From positions 1 to 9,759 of the forward strand of contig SYGQ01000204.1 in the NCBI GenBank assembly GCA_005799475.1: a DNA stretch of 9,759 bases, in the 5' to 3' direction. Under the pieces are notes generated by a model. The model did no database searches, had not been told where the DNA came from, and saw only the letters and a program-made list of their open reading frames with translations. This DNA comes from Planctomycetia bacterium. Lineage in GTDB: Bacteria; Planctomycetota; Phycisphaerae; Phycisphaerales; SM1A02. Within the stretch, counting starts at the first letter, position 1; every line of letters starts with the position of its first letter. Of the stretch, positions 1-6,868 are shown piece by piece. The translations under genes and the position numbers were made by a program.

Positions 1-519
1 CAGACGGCCGATGAAGATCGCCACCTCGCCTCCCTGCGGGAGGCCACGCCGAGCGAGGTCGCCACACTGGCGCCCCGCAAGGTAGTTGTCCATGCCGATG
101 TAACAGAGGCGCGCCGCGGCGGGCGCGTCGGAGTCGTTGGTGATGAGCAGCGACCTCTCGGCGACAAGGTCGAGCACCTCGCGCTGATTCGTCGGATCAA
201 TCGGACTCACCGAGACGCCGTCGATGCCGCGCGTGACGAGGTCTTCGAGAATGCGCTTCTGGTCGCTCAGGCCGGCGCCGGGGAACTCCACGGTCACCGA
301 GCAGCCAAGATCGCGGCCGGCAGCGAGGGCACCGGCCTTCGCGATCGTCCAGAAGTCGGCAACGCCATTGGAGACGAAGGCAAGGTGCGGCTTGGCCTCT
401 GGTGCCTTCGCCATGGCAGCGATTCGTTCGCGTTGGCTCGTGATGAGCGTGGCCGTGTCGGCCGAGTGAATCGGGGTTGGCGCGAGCGCGATGACGCAGC
501 CGAAAATCAGCAGGTTCAT
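1..519 (-). CDS. Sugar ABC transporter periplasmic substrate-binding protein (partial, N-terminal 173 residues)
   Basis: Read on the minus strand from ATG at 519; the ORF is open to the left edge, so the C-terminal half is missing. Residues 1-20 look like an export signal (MNLLIFGCVIALAPTPIHSA). It is odd because it has no positive charge before the hydrophobic core; Cys8 in a weak lipobox is an alternative. From residue 44 the sequence follows the type I periplasmic-binding fold of the RbsB/RhaS group (Peripla_BP_4). Visible features are a first strand HLAFVSNG followed by an aromatic at W57, the strand IDGVSVSPIDP (99-109), the hinge-type TNDSDAP (127-133) and YIGMDNYLAGR (140-150). These proteins bind a monosaccharide and deliver it to an ABC permease. 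Divergence from the rhamnose-type operon suggests a 6-deoxyhexose ligand, but that is inference. The start is supported by AGAGG at 527-531, 7 nt upstream; a TTG at 564 is in frame but has no SD. Confidence 0.85.
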   Translation of the reverse strand, partial: MNLLIFGCVIALAPTPIHSADTATLITSQRERIAAMAKAPEAKPHLAFVSNGVADFWTIAKAGALAAGRDLGCSVTVEFPGAGLSDQKRILEDLVTRGIDGVSVSPIDPTNQREVLDLVAERSLLITNDSDAPAAARLCYIGMDNYLAGRQCGDLARRGLPQGGEVAIFIGRL

Positions 520-584
520 TGTGGTGCCTCTGTGTTCAACGAGCCGACGGTGTCTGAGCCGCAAACTGACCGGATCGCTCTCAT
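516..584 (-). CDS. Putative 22-residue leader ORF overlapping the start of the sugar-binding protein gene
   Basis: Minus-strand ATG at 584 opens a 22-codon reading frame (starts MRAIRSVCGSD, ends NTEAPQ). Its TGA stop shares ATGA with the ATG of the sugar-binding protein gene. It is preceded by AAGGAG at 592-597 with a 7-nt spacer, the best ribosome binding site seen in the window. The arrangement fits a leader peptide or upstream ORF that couples or tunes translation of the downstream transporter gene. There is no run of regulatory codons of the attenuator type. No homology is claimed. Alternatively the SD belongs to an older longer start of the binding protein that is now out of frame, which would also explain that protein's uncharged signal peptide. 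Confidence 0.4.
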   Translation of the reverse strand: MRAIRSVCGSDTVGSLNTEAPQ

Positions 585-591
585 CAGTCCG

Positions 592-597
592 CTCCTT
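592..597 (-). promoter_or_regulatory. Ribosome binding site of the leader ORF
   Basis: AAGGAG on the minus strand lies 7 nt before the ATG at 584. It matches the anti-SD core well, while the three internal genes of the divergent operon have no SD, so translation initiation here looks deliberate. Confidence 0.5.
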
Positions 598-640
598 GTG
601 AGAGTGGGCGCATACTAGCCATCCCCTCCGCGCACGAGAT

Positions 641-652
641 TGGCAATTACCA
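641..652. promoter_or_regulatory. Candidate operator: 12-bp near-palindrome TGGCAATTACCA
   Basis: The two halves pair at five of six positions (only C644/A649 fails), and the site sits between the divergent genes, 24 nt before the TTG start of the isomerase. The half-site TGG...CCA resembles operators of GntR- or LacI-type sugar repressors in general form. Which family binds cannot be told from one copy. Confidence 0.35.
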
Positions 653-665
653 TCCATCAGTTCTC

Positions 666-670
666 AGAGG
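666..670 (+). promoter_or_regulatory. Ribosome binding site deciding the TTG start at 677
   Basis: AGAGG lies 6 nt before the TTG at 677. It supports this rare start over the next in-frame ATG (764), which would remove the first beta strand (VYLIANGDLR) of the isomerase. Confidence 0.65.
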
Positions 671-676
671 GCTCCG

Positions 677-2296
677 TTGAAGAAGACGCCAACCGTTTAC
701 CTGATCGCCAACGGCGACCTCCGTGCAACCGCAAACCAAGCGTGCGAGCGAGAGCAACTTGCGATGGAGGCTCGACTTCGCCGGGCGATCACCAATGAGG
801 GTGGGAGAGTCGTCCGCGCCCACGGCTTCCGCAAGGCCGTCGGCCACAGTTTCATCGACTCGCAGAAGTATGGCATGGACGTGTTTCGGGGGATCCCCGT
901 CGACGCTCCACTTATCGTGGCCGAAGCCGTCTGGCAGTACTCGCACCATGTGCTCCACGGCCTCGTCAGCCACCGCGGACCGATTCTGACTGTCGCGAAC
1001 TGGTCGGGAATCTGGCCGGGACTCGTCGGCATGCTCAATCTCAACGCCTCCCTGACGAAGGCGGGCGTCCGTTACTCGAGCCTGTGGAGCGAGGACTTCA
1101 CTGACGCCAAGTTCCTTGGCGGGTTGCGCGCCTGGCTGCGCACGGGCCGAGTCCGACACCGCACGCTGCATGTGCGTCCACTGAGCGAGGTTCGGCTCCC
1201 CGCCGATTCCCTCCGCCTCGGCGCACGCTGGGCCAAGGGCTTTCGCGCTCGCAAGGCCATCATGGGAGTTTTCGACGAAGGATGCATGGGCATGTTCAAT
1301 GCCATCATCCCCGACGAACTTCTGCATGCGACCGGCGTCTACAAGGAGCGCCTCAGCCAATCGACTCTCTATGCCACGATGCTTCGAGTGAAGGACGCCG
1401 AGGCCACGACCGCTCTGCGTTGGCTCCTGCGCAAGGGCATGCGTTTCGACTGGGGCCGCAGCGAGCGAACCGACTTGACGCGGCGACAGACGCTCCTGCA
1501 GCTGAAGATGTACATCGCCGCTGTCCGCCTCGCCGACGAATTCGGCTGCGCGACGATCGGCATCCAGTACCAGCAGGGTCTCAAGGACCTCACCCCCGCC
1601 TCAGACCTTGCCGAGGGTTTGCTCAACAACCGCGATCGCCCGCCGGTGTTCCATGAACGCACGCGAGAGGAACTCTTCGCCGGCGAGGCACTCCCGCACT
1701 TCAATGAGGTGGACGAGTGCGCTGGCCTCGACGGCCTCGTCACCTACGAACTCTGGAAGACGCTCGGATTCGAGCCCGAGAACACGCTGCACGACTTGCG
1801 CTGGGGGCGCCAGTACCGCGGAAAGTCCGGCAAGCGCGAACTGGAGGCGTATGTCTGGGTGTTCCTCATCTCCGGCGCCGCTCCGCCGGCTCACTTCGTC
1901 AACGGATACCGTGGCACTGTCTCAGAGCGCCAGCCAGCGATGTACTTCCGCCTCGGCGGCGGGACCGTCAAGGGCATCTCCAAGCCCGGATGGATTGTCT
2001 GGTCGCGCGTCTATGTGGAGGGCGGCAAACTCCGCTTCGACATCGGCGTTGGTGAGGTTGTGGAACTGCCCCGCGACGAGACGGAGGATCGCTGGCGCCT
2101 GTCCACCCCGCAGTGGCCCATCATGCATGTCGTCCTCCAGGGCATCGACCGCGACCAGATGATGGCGCGCCACAAGTCAAATCACATTCAAGTCGCCTAC
2201 GCACCGACGCGGGCCGCTGCGACCAAGGCCCTCGCCGCCAAGGCGGGAGCCATGCGGGAACTTGGTCTTGATGTCTGTGTCTGCGGCTCTCACTGA
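677..2296 (+). CDS. L-fucose isomerase-like protein (FucI/AraA superfamily), probable 6-deoxyhexose isomerase
   Basis: A 539-residue cytoplasmic protein starting at TTG. It reads as a divergent relative of L-fucose isomerase (E. coli FucI, about 590 residues), which interconverts an aldose and its ketose with a Mn ion. By eye, several FucI landmarks line up. VFDEGCMGMFNAIIPDELL (198-216) matches the GGVSMGIAGSIVD region, and GIQYQQGLKDLTPASDLAEG (295-314) matches FucI's GFQGQRHWTDQYPNGDTAE block. The metal ligands would be Glu344 (NEVDE), Asp373 (LHDLRWG) and His503 (KSNHIQ), equivalent to FucI Glu337, Asp361 and His528. The C-terminal LGLDVCVCG matches FucI's LRIPVCMHN. It heads an operon with rhamnulokinase and rhamnulose-phosphate aldolase. 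As no RhaA or RhaI is present, it may act on L-rhamnose, L-fucose or both. The fold call is good; the substrate is inference. Confidence 0.8.
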   Translation: MKKTPTVYLIANGDLRATANQACEREQLAMEARLRRAITNEGGRVVRAHGFRKAVGHSFIDSQKYGMDVFRGIPVDAPLIVAEAVWQYSHHVLHGLVSHRGPILTVANWSGIWPGLVGMLNLNASLTKAGVRYSSLWSEDFTDAKFLGGLRAWLRTGRVRHRTLHVRPLSEVRLPADSLRLGARWAKGFRARKAIMGVFDEGCMGMFNAIIPDELLHATGVYKERLSQSTLYATMLRVKDAEATTALRWLLRKGMRFDWGRSERTDLTRRQTLLQLKMYIAAVRLADEFGCATIGIQYQQGLKDLTPASDLAEGLLNNRDRPPVFHERTREELFAGEALPHFNEVDECAGLDGLVTYELWKTLGFEPENTLHDLRWGRQYRGKSGKRELEAYVWVFLISGAAPPAHFVNGYRGTVSERQPAMYFRLGGGTVKGISKPGWIVWSRVYVEGGKLRFDIGVGEVVELPRDETEDRWRLSTPQWPIMHVVLQGIDRDQMMARHKSNHIQVAYAPTRAAATKALAAKAGAMRELGLDVCVCGSH

Positions 2297-2304
2297 ACCA
2301 CACC

Positions 2305-3066
2305 ATGAGCAAACAATCTCCCGTCATCGCTGACCTGCTGCGCCTCTCTCACGACATTGGCCGAGAGGATCGCCGCATGGCCATTCTCGGTGAGGGCAAC
2401 GCGTCCGTGCGGATCGATGCCGACACATTCGCCGTCAAGGCCTCGGGCGCGAACCTTGGCACTCTCACCGAGGATGGCATTGCGCTGTGCCGCTTCGACA
2501 GGCTGCTGCCACTGCTTGACCGCCAGAAAATGTCGGACGAGGAGGTCGACCAATCGCTGATGGACGCGCGCGTCGCCCAAGCTCACAAGAAGCCCTCCGT
2601 CGAGGCAGTCTTTCACGCGTGGCTCCTCGCCCTCCCCGGCGTGAACGCCGTCGGCCATTGCCACGCTCTCGCCGTCAACCGCATCCTCTGCTCGCCTCGC
2701 GCCGAGAGCTTTGCGCGTCGGCGAACTTTCCCCGACGAGGTCGTGTGCTGCGGCACCGAATCCGTGTTCGTCCCCTATCTGGACCCCGGACTTGTCATGG
2801 CGCAGGGCATACGACGCGAGACGATCGCCTTCGTTGAGCGCACCGGCCGCCAGCCTCGCGTCATCCTTCTCAAGAACCACGGCATCATCGCGATCGGACC
2901 CAATCCGACGGCGGTGATGTCCACACTTCTGATGGCTGAGAAGGCGGCAGAGATTCACTTTGGCGCTGCACTCCTGGGTGGACCAGACTTCATGACCCCC
3001 GAGCAGGTTGAGCGCATCGCGGGACGACCCGACGAACACTACCGCCAGCGGATGCTCGGTCTCTGA
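2305..3066 (+). CDS. Class II (zinc) aldolase, FucA/RhaD-type
   Basis: A 253-residue cytoplasmic protein, slightly longer than L-fuculose-1-phosphate aldolase (about 215). The class II aldolase/adducin features are all present: GEGNAS (29-34) for the phosphate-binding loop, the catalytic acid Glu100 in PSVEAVFHAWLL, and zinc ligands His118 and His120 (VGHCHA) and His192 (LLKNHG). The enzyme should cleave a ketose 1-phosphate to DHAP and an aldehyde, L-lactaldehyde if the substrate is fuculose- or rhamnulose-phosphate. It starts 8 nt after the isomerase stop, has no SD, and is probably translated by coupling. A second aldolase domain is fused to a dehydrogenase two genes downstream, so this one either serves another sugar (L-fucose is the obvious candidate) or is redundant. 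Family is secure; substrate is not. Confidence 0.85.
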   Translation: MSKQSPVIADLLRLSHDIGREDRRMAILGEGNASVRIDADTFAVKASGANLGTLTEDGIALCRFDRLLPLLDRQKMSDEEVDQSLMDARVAQAHKKPSVEAVFHAWLLALPGVNAVGHCHALAVNRILCSPRAESFARRRTFPDEVVCCGTESVFVPYLDPGLVMAQGIRRETIAFVERTGRQPRVILLKNHGIIAIGPNPTAVMSTLLMAEKAAEIHFGAALLGGPDFMTPEQVERIAGRPDEHYRQRMLGL

Positions 3067-3074
3067 GCACACGC

Positions 3075-4562
3075 ATGGCCCTCCGACTGATCGCCATCGA
3101 CCTCGGAGCTGAGTCCGGGCGCGTCATTCTCGGAACGCTCTCCCGCGGGAAGTTGAATGTTCAGGTCGTCCACCGCTTCACGACCGGTGCCACCGAAGTG
3201 GCTGGGACGCTGCGGTGGGATGTCGTTGGATTCCATGGCGAAGTCCTCCGCGGTCTGCGCCTCATCGCCGCGCGCAAGGTCAAGGTCGCCGCCGTCAGCT
3301 GCGACTCGTGGGGCGTCGACTACGCACTTTGCCGCGATGGTGAGCCGCTGCTCTCGCAGCCATTTCAGTACCGCGACCCGAGGACGGCTCGACCGTTCGG
3401 CGAGACGGTGCGACGCATCGGCGCGCCGGTCATCTTCGCCGAGACTGGCGTGGCGTTGATGGGGATCAACACGCTCTACCAACTCGTCGATGACATTCGT
3501 CGGCGCCCGAAGATTCTCGGGAGGGCCCAGCGGTTCCTGAACATCGCCGACTACTTCAATTGGCTCCTCTCAGGGGTCGCCCGAGCTGAGGAGTCACTTG
3601 CGAGCACGACCCAGTTGTGGAACCCGATCCGTCGCGGCTGGTCGTCGCGAGTGGTGCGCGGGGCTCGAATCCCGGCTCACCTCCTTCCCAGAGTTGTCCC
3701 CCCAGGCACTCGCTTGGGAAAGTTGCGCTCGGTCGCGGGCTTGGAGTCCGCGCAGGTCATCGCCTCCTGTTCGCATGACACGGGCTGTGCCGTGGCGGCC
3801 GTGCCCGCGGGCACGAGCGACGACTGGGCGTACCTCTCTTCGGGGACATGGTCATTGCTCGGCTTGGAACTGCCGGCCCCTCTCATCAACGAGAGGGTGC
3901 GCGCAGCCAACTTCACGAACGAAACTGGCTTCGGCGGCACGACGCGGTTCCTCAAGGTCTTGGTTGGTCTTTGGATTCTCCAAGAATGTCGGCGCGAATG
4001 GGAGCGATCGAGCGGCCCTCTGGACTACTCCGCGATCGCGCGCCTCGCTGCGAAGGCGCCTGCACTACGGTCCTTGATCCTGCCCGACGACCCGCGATTC
4101 GCTTCGCCGGGAAACATGGTTTCCAAGATCCGCGCCTTCTGCAGGGAGACCCGCCAGAGGGTCCCCCGCTCTCCCGGCGAGATCACCCGTTGCATCCTCG
4201 AGTCACTCGCCTTGCTCTACCGACGCGAACTTGACCGCGGCACCGCACTCGCGGGAAGGACGGTGCGGCGTTTGCATGTGGTTGGCGGTGGTTCGCAAGA
4301 CCATCTGTTGAGCCAAGCGACCGCGAATGCTCTGGGGATCGAGGTACTCGCGGGGCCGATCGAGGCGACCGCAGCGGGCAATCTGCTCATTCAGGCGCAC
4401 GCCCTGGGAAAGGTTCGGGGCCTCGCCGGCATGCGCGCGATCGTCCGAGCTTCGACGAAAGTCCGCAGATTTCGCCCACGCACCGCCGATCGCGCGGCGT
4501 GGGATGATGCCCGCGCGCGCTTCGCCGCGCTCACGCCCACTCCTCCCCGCGCCCGCCGATAG
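3075..4562 (+). CDS. rhaB: L-rhamnulokinase (FGGY family)
   Basis: A 495-residue sugar kinase, close in length to E. coli RhaB (489). It phosphorylates L-rhamnulose at C1 with ATP. Both actin-like FGGY lobes are complete. The N-terminal phosphate loop is IDLGAESGR (8-16); the substrate region is SCDSWGVDYAL (75-85) followed by FQYRDPRT. FLNIADYFNWLLSG (154-167) corresponds to the RhaB MPDYFSYRLTG segment. The catalytic base is Asp235 in CSHDTG. SSGTWSLLG (255-263) and VVGGGSQDHLLSQ (402-414) form the nucleotide site. NFTNETGFGGTTRFLKVLVG (279-298) follows E. coli RhaB nearly position by position and separates it from FucK or XylB. It lies third in the operon, 8 nt after the aldolase and 8 nt before the fusion gene. 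The tail after about 470 is Arg/Ala/Pro-rich. Confidence 0.92.
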   Translation: MALRLIAIDLGAESGRVILGTLSRGKLNVQVVHRFTTGATEVAGTLRWDVVGFHGEVLRGLRLIAARKVKVAAVSCDSWGVDYALCRDGEPLLSQPFQYRDPRTARPFGETVRRIGAPVIFAETGVALMGINTLYQLVDDIRRRPKILGRAQRFLNIADYFNWLLSGVARAEESLASTTQLWNPIRRGWSSRVVRGARIPAHLLPRVVPPGTRLGKLRSVAGLESAQVIASCSHDTGCAVAAVPAGTSDDWAYLSSGTWSLLGLELPAPLINERVRAANFTNETGFGGTTRFLKVLVGLWILQECRREWERSSGPLDYSAIARLAAKAPALRSLILPDDPRFASPGNMVSKIRAFCRETRQRVPRSPGEITRCILESLALLYRRELDRGTALAGRTVRRLHVVGGGSQDHLLSQATANALGIEVLAGPIEATAAGNLLIQAHALGKVRGLAGMRAIVRASTKVRRFRPRTADRAAWDDARARFAALTPTPPRARR

Positions 4563-4570
4563 GCCACCCA

Positions 4571-6775
4571 ATGCCGACACCACTGCATCAGTACCGCCAT
4601 GTCACCCACAGCTGGAACGATGCCGAGGCTGCCAAGCTCGACGGCGTCGCGAGGCTGGTCTACCGCTCCAACCTGCTTGGCGCGGACCAGCGCATCACCA
4701 ACACCGGCGGTGGAAACACTTCGTCCAAACTGACCGAGACGGATCCGCTCACCGGCAAGGGCGTCGAGGTGCTGTGGGTCAAAGGTTCCGGTGGCGACCT
4801 GCGCACTAGCAAGCGCGAGAACTTCTCGTCGCTCTACCAAGAGAAGTTGATCGGGCTGCAGGCGACCTACCTCGCCCGGTCTGATAGGGGACTGAAGTCA
4901 CAGGCCGAGGACGACATGGTCGGCATGTTCGCGCACGCCACTTTCAATCTCAATCCGCGTGCGACTTCGATTGACACATCGCTCCACAGTTACTTGCCCG
5001 GTCGCCATGTCGATCACATGCATCCGAACGCGATCATCGCCATTGCCGCATCGCGCCACTGCGAGCAGCTCACCAAGGAGATCTTCGGCGACACGATGGC
5101 CTATGTGCAATGGATGCGGCCTGGGCTCGAACTCGGCCTCGCCATGCAGCGGATCGCGCGGGAGAACCCTGGCGTACGCGCCGTCATGATGGGCCAGCAC
5201 GGCTTCATCGCGTGGCACGACGATGACAAGGCCTGCTATGAACAGACCCTTGATCTCATCGAGACAGCGGCCACCTTCATTGAGGGTCGCTATCAGAAGA
5301 AGGGTGGCGACGCGGCCGCGTTCGGTGGCGCGCGGTGCAGTGCCGTCGAGCAAGTCCGCCGCCGCGACATGCTCGCGCGTGTGTTGCCGTGGCTGCGCGG
5401 AAGAGTCTCCGACCAGCGTCGCCTGATCGCCACGGTGCAGGACGACGACGCGATCCTGCGCTTCGTCAATTCTCATGATGCCGAGCGCCTCGCGGGCCTC
5501 GGCACGTCTTGTCCCGACCACTTCCTGCGGACCAAGGTGCAGCCCCTCTTCGTCGACTGGAACCCTCAGCGCGAGGACGAGGCAGTGCTGCGCCGAAAGC
5601 TCGCCGAAGCGCTCGACCGATACCGCGCGAACTACCGCGCCTACTACGAGTCGTGCAAGAGCCCCAACTCCCCCGCGATGCGCGACCCCAACCCAACCGT
5701 GGTGTTGATCCCGGGCCTCGGCATGATCGCGTGGGGCAAGGACAAGTCAGAGTCCCGCGTGACCGCGGAGTTTTACAACTGCGCCGTCGAGGTCATGCGC
5801 GGCGCCGAGGCGATCGATGAGTATGTGGCGCTGCCTCGGCAAGAGGCATTCGACATCGAATACTGGCAGCTCGAAGAAGCGAAGTTGCGGCGCATGCCGC
5901 CCGAGAACGAACTCGCACGCCAGGTCGCCATCGTCATCGGCGCTGGGTCCGGAATCGGCAAAGCGACGGCCCATCGACTGGTGCGCGAGGGCGCTCAAGT
6001 GGTGTGCGTCGATCTGAATGGGACCGCCGCCGACGCCACCGCGAAGGAGATCACCGATCGAGTCGGACAGGGCATCGGCGTGGCCGGCAGCGGCATCTCA
6101 GGCTGCGGCCCCGCGATCGGCCTTCGCGCCGACATCACTGACCGCTCGTCGGTCCGCGGCATGCTTGATCAGGTCGCCCTGGCCTACGGTGGATTCGACT
6201 CCATCTGTGTCACCGCGGGGGTCATCGTTGCGAGCGATGTCACTGGGCACATCCCCGACGAGAAGTGGGCACTCACCTTTGCCACCAATGTCACCGGCAG
6301 TTACATCGTGGCGGACGAGGCGGCCACGAGTTGGCGCGATCAGGGACTGCGCGGCCATCTTGTGCTGACGACCAGCGCCAACGCCGTCGTCCCGAAGAAG
6401 GGTTCGCTCGCGTACGACGCCTCAAAGGCCGCCGCCAATCACCTCGTGCGCGAACTCGCGCTTGAGCTCGCGCCACTCGTGCGGGTCAACGGCGTTGCGC
6501 CGGCCAGCGTTGTGCAGGACTCATCCATGTTCCCGCGCGAGCGGGTCCTGAGTTCGCTCGTCAAGTACGCCATCACGCACGCGGTGGATGAACCCACCGA
6601 GGCGCTCGTCGCCAAGCTCGCTCGGTTCTACGCCGACCGCACGCTCACGAAGACCCCGATCACCCCGGCCGACCAGGCGGAGGCGTACTTCCTCCTCGTG
6701 AGTGGGCGACTCTCCAAGACCACCGGTCAGGTGATTGCGGTCGACGGCGGTCTCCACGAAGCGTTCCTTCGCTGA
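4571..6775 (+). CDS. rhaEW: Bifunctional L-rhamnulose-1-phosphate aldolase / L-lactaldehyde dehydrogenase
   Basis: A 734-residue two-domain protein of the YuxG/RhaEW type (TIGR02632-like). Residues 1 to about 430 form a class II aldolase: TNTGGGNTSSK (43-53) binds phosphate, and His149, His151 (DHMHPN) and His210 (GQHGF) are the likely zinc ligands. Residues about 448-734 form a short-chain dehydrogenase. The nucleotide motif is GAGSGIG (457-463), Asp481 after the second strand favours NAD, VTAG is at 547-550, and Asn573, Ser602, Tyr615 and Lys619 (YDASK) form the catalytic tetrad. The first domain makes DHAP and L-lactaldehyde; the second oxidises the aldehyde to L-lactate, so the toxic intermediate is consumed by the same polypeptide. 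It is last in the operon, has no SD, and is followed by stem-loops. A Gly-rich stretch at 499-517 seems typical of this subfamily. Confidence 0.9.
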   Translation: MPTPLHQYRHVTHSWNDAEAAKLDGVARLVYRSNLLGADQRITNTGGGNTSSKLTETDPLTGKGVEVLWVKGSGGDLRTSKRENFSSLYQEKLIGLQATYLARSDRGLKSQAEDDMVGMFAHATFNLNPRATSIDTSLHSYLPGRHVDHMHPNAIIAIAASRHCEQLTKEIFGDTMAYVQWMRPGLELGLAMQRIARENPGVRAVMMGQHGFIAWHDDDKACYEQTLDLIETAATFIEGRYQKKGGDAAAFGGARCSAVEQVRRRDMLARVLPWLRGRVSDQRRLIATVQDDDAILRFVNSHDAERLAGLGTSCPDHFLRTKVQPLFVDWNPQREDEAVLRRKLAEALDRYRANYRAYYESCKSPNSPAMRDPNPTVVLIPGLGMIAWGKDKSESRVTAEFYNCAVEVMRGAEAIDEYVALPRQEAFDIEYWQLEEAKLRRMPPENELARQVAIVIGAGSGIGKATAHRLVREGAQVVCVDLNGTAADATAKEITDRVGQGIGVAGSGISGCGPAIGLRADITDRSSVRGMLDQVALAYGGFDSICVTAGVIVASDVTGHIPDEKWALTFATNVTGSYIVADEAATSWRDQGLRGHLVLTTSANAVVPKKGSLAYDASKAAANHLVRELALELAPLVRVNGVAPASVVQDSSMFPRERVLSSLVKYAITHAVDEPTEALVAKLARFYADRTLTKTPITPADQAEAYFLLVSGRLSKTTGQVIAVDGGLHEAFLR

Positions 6776-6789
6776 ACGGGCTCGTTGAA

Positions 6790-6809
6790 CGCAGCGCCGA
6801 GTCGCTGCG
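6790..6809 (+). terminator. Stem-loop after the catabolic operon
   Basis: Seven-base arms (CGCAGCG at 6790-6796, CGCTGCG at 6803-6809) enclose a 6-nt loop, beginning 14 nt after the last stop codon. No T-run follows, so it may be an RNA-stabilising or Rho-assisted 3' end rather than a classical intrinsic terminator. Confidence 0.4.
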
Positions 6810-6828
6810 GCCAGCCCTTCTGCATCGC

Positions 6829-6852
6829 CGACGAGTCCTCGAGGACGCGTCG
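6829..6852. terminator. 24-nt near-perfect palindrome in the convergent gap
   Basis: Outer arms CGACG (6829-6833) and CGTCG (6848-6852) and inner arms GTCCTC/GAGGAC (6835-6846) pair at 11 of 12 positions, with one A/G mismatch. As RNA from either strand it folds into a strong hairpin with a TCGA loop. It lies between the converging rhaEW and metalloprotease genes, which suits a two-way terminator, although there is no U-tract. A protein-binding site is possible too. Confidence 0.4.
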
Positions 6853-6868
6853 AGGGATGGCGTCCCTC
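6852..6868 (-). terminator. Stem-loop at the end of the metalloprotease gene
   Basis: GAGGGA and TCCCTC (6852-6857 and 6863-6868) with a 5-nt loop form a 6-bp hairpin that overlaps the last base of the minus-strand TAG stop at 6868-6870. It abuts the larger palindrome. A transcription end here is plausible, but no T-run is seen on the minus strand. Confidence 0.35.

Larger units (their letters stand above)
520..676. promoter_or_regulatory. Divergent intergenic control region
   Basis: This 157-nt gap separates the minus-strand binding protein gene from the plus-strand operon, so promoters for both must lie here or within the gene edges. I see no convincing sigma70 pair. Weak boxes are CATACT (611-616, plus) and TAGTAT (minus strand of 613-618), neither with a well-spaced -35. 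The region holds the leader ORF with its SD, a short inverted repeat ACTGA/TCAGT (565-569 and 584-588, 14-nt spacer) and a near-palindrome at 641-652. One shared regulator acting on transporter and catabolic operon is a reasonable inference; no regulator gene is in the window. Confidence 0.6.

Noticed and set aside
647..1360. Long minus-strand ORF (237 codons) inside the isomerase gene
   Set aside because: It lies fully antisense to a protein with clear FucI-type landmarks and shows no domain of its own; long shadow ORFs are expected in GC-rich DNA.
3658..3676. tRNA T-arm-like string GGGGCTCGAATCCCGGC
   Set aside because: The arms do not pair as a proper 5-bp T stem, no D or anticodon arm is found upstream, and the bases encode a normal stretch of RhaB.
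6065..6122. Gly-rich stretch in the SDR domain of the fusion enzyme
   Set aside because: It looks unusual for an SDR, but I recall the same GIGVAG...SGCGPAIGL stretch from related aldolase-dehydrogenase fusions, so it is a family trait.
677..6775. Bacterial microcompartment for fucose/rhamnose use, as known in Planctomycetes
   Set aside because: No shell protein gene or obvious encapsulation peptide is visible in this window, and lactaldehyde is handled by the fused dehydrogenase.
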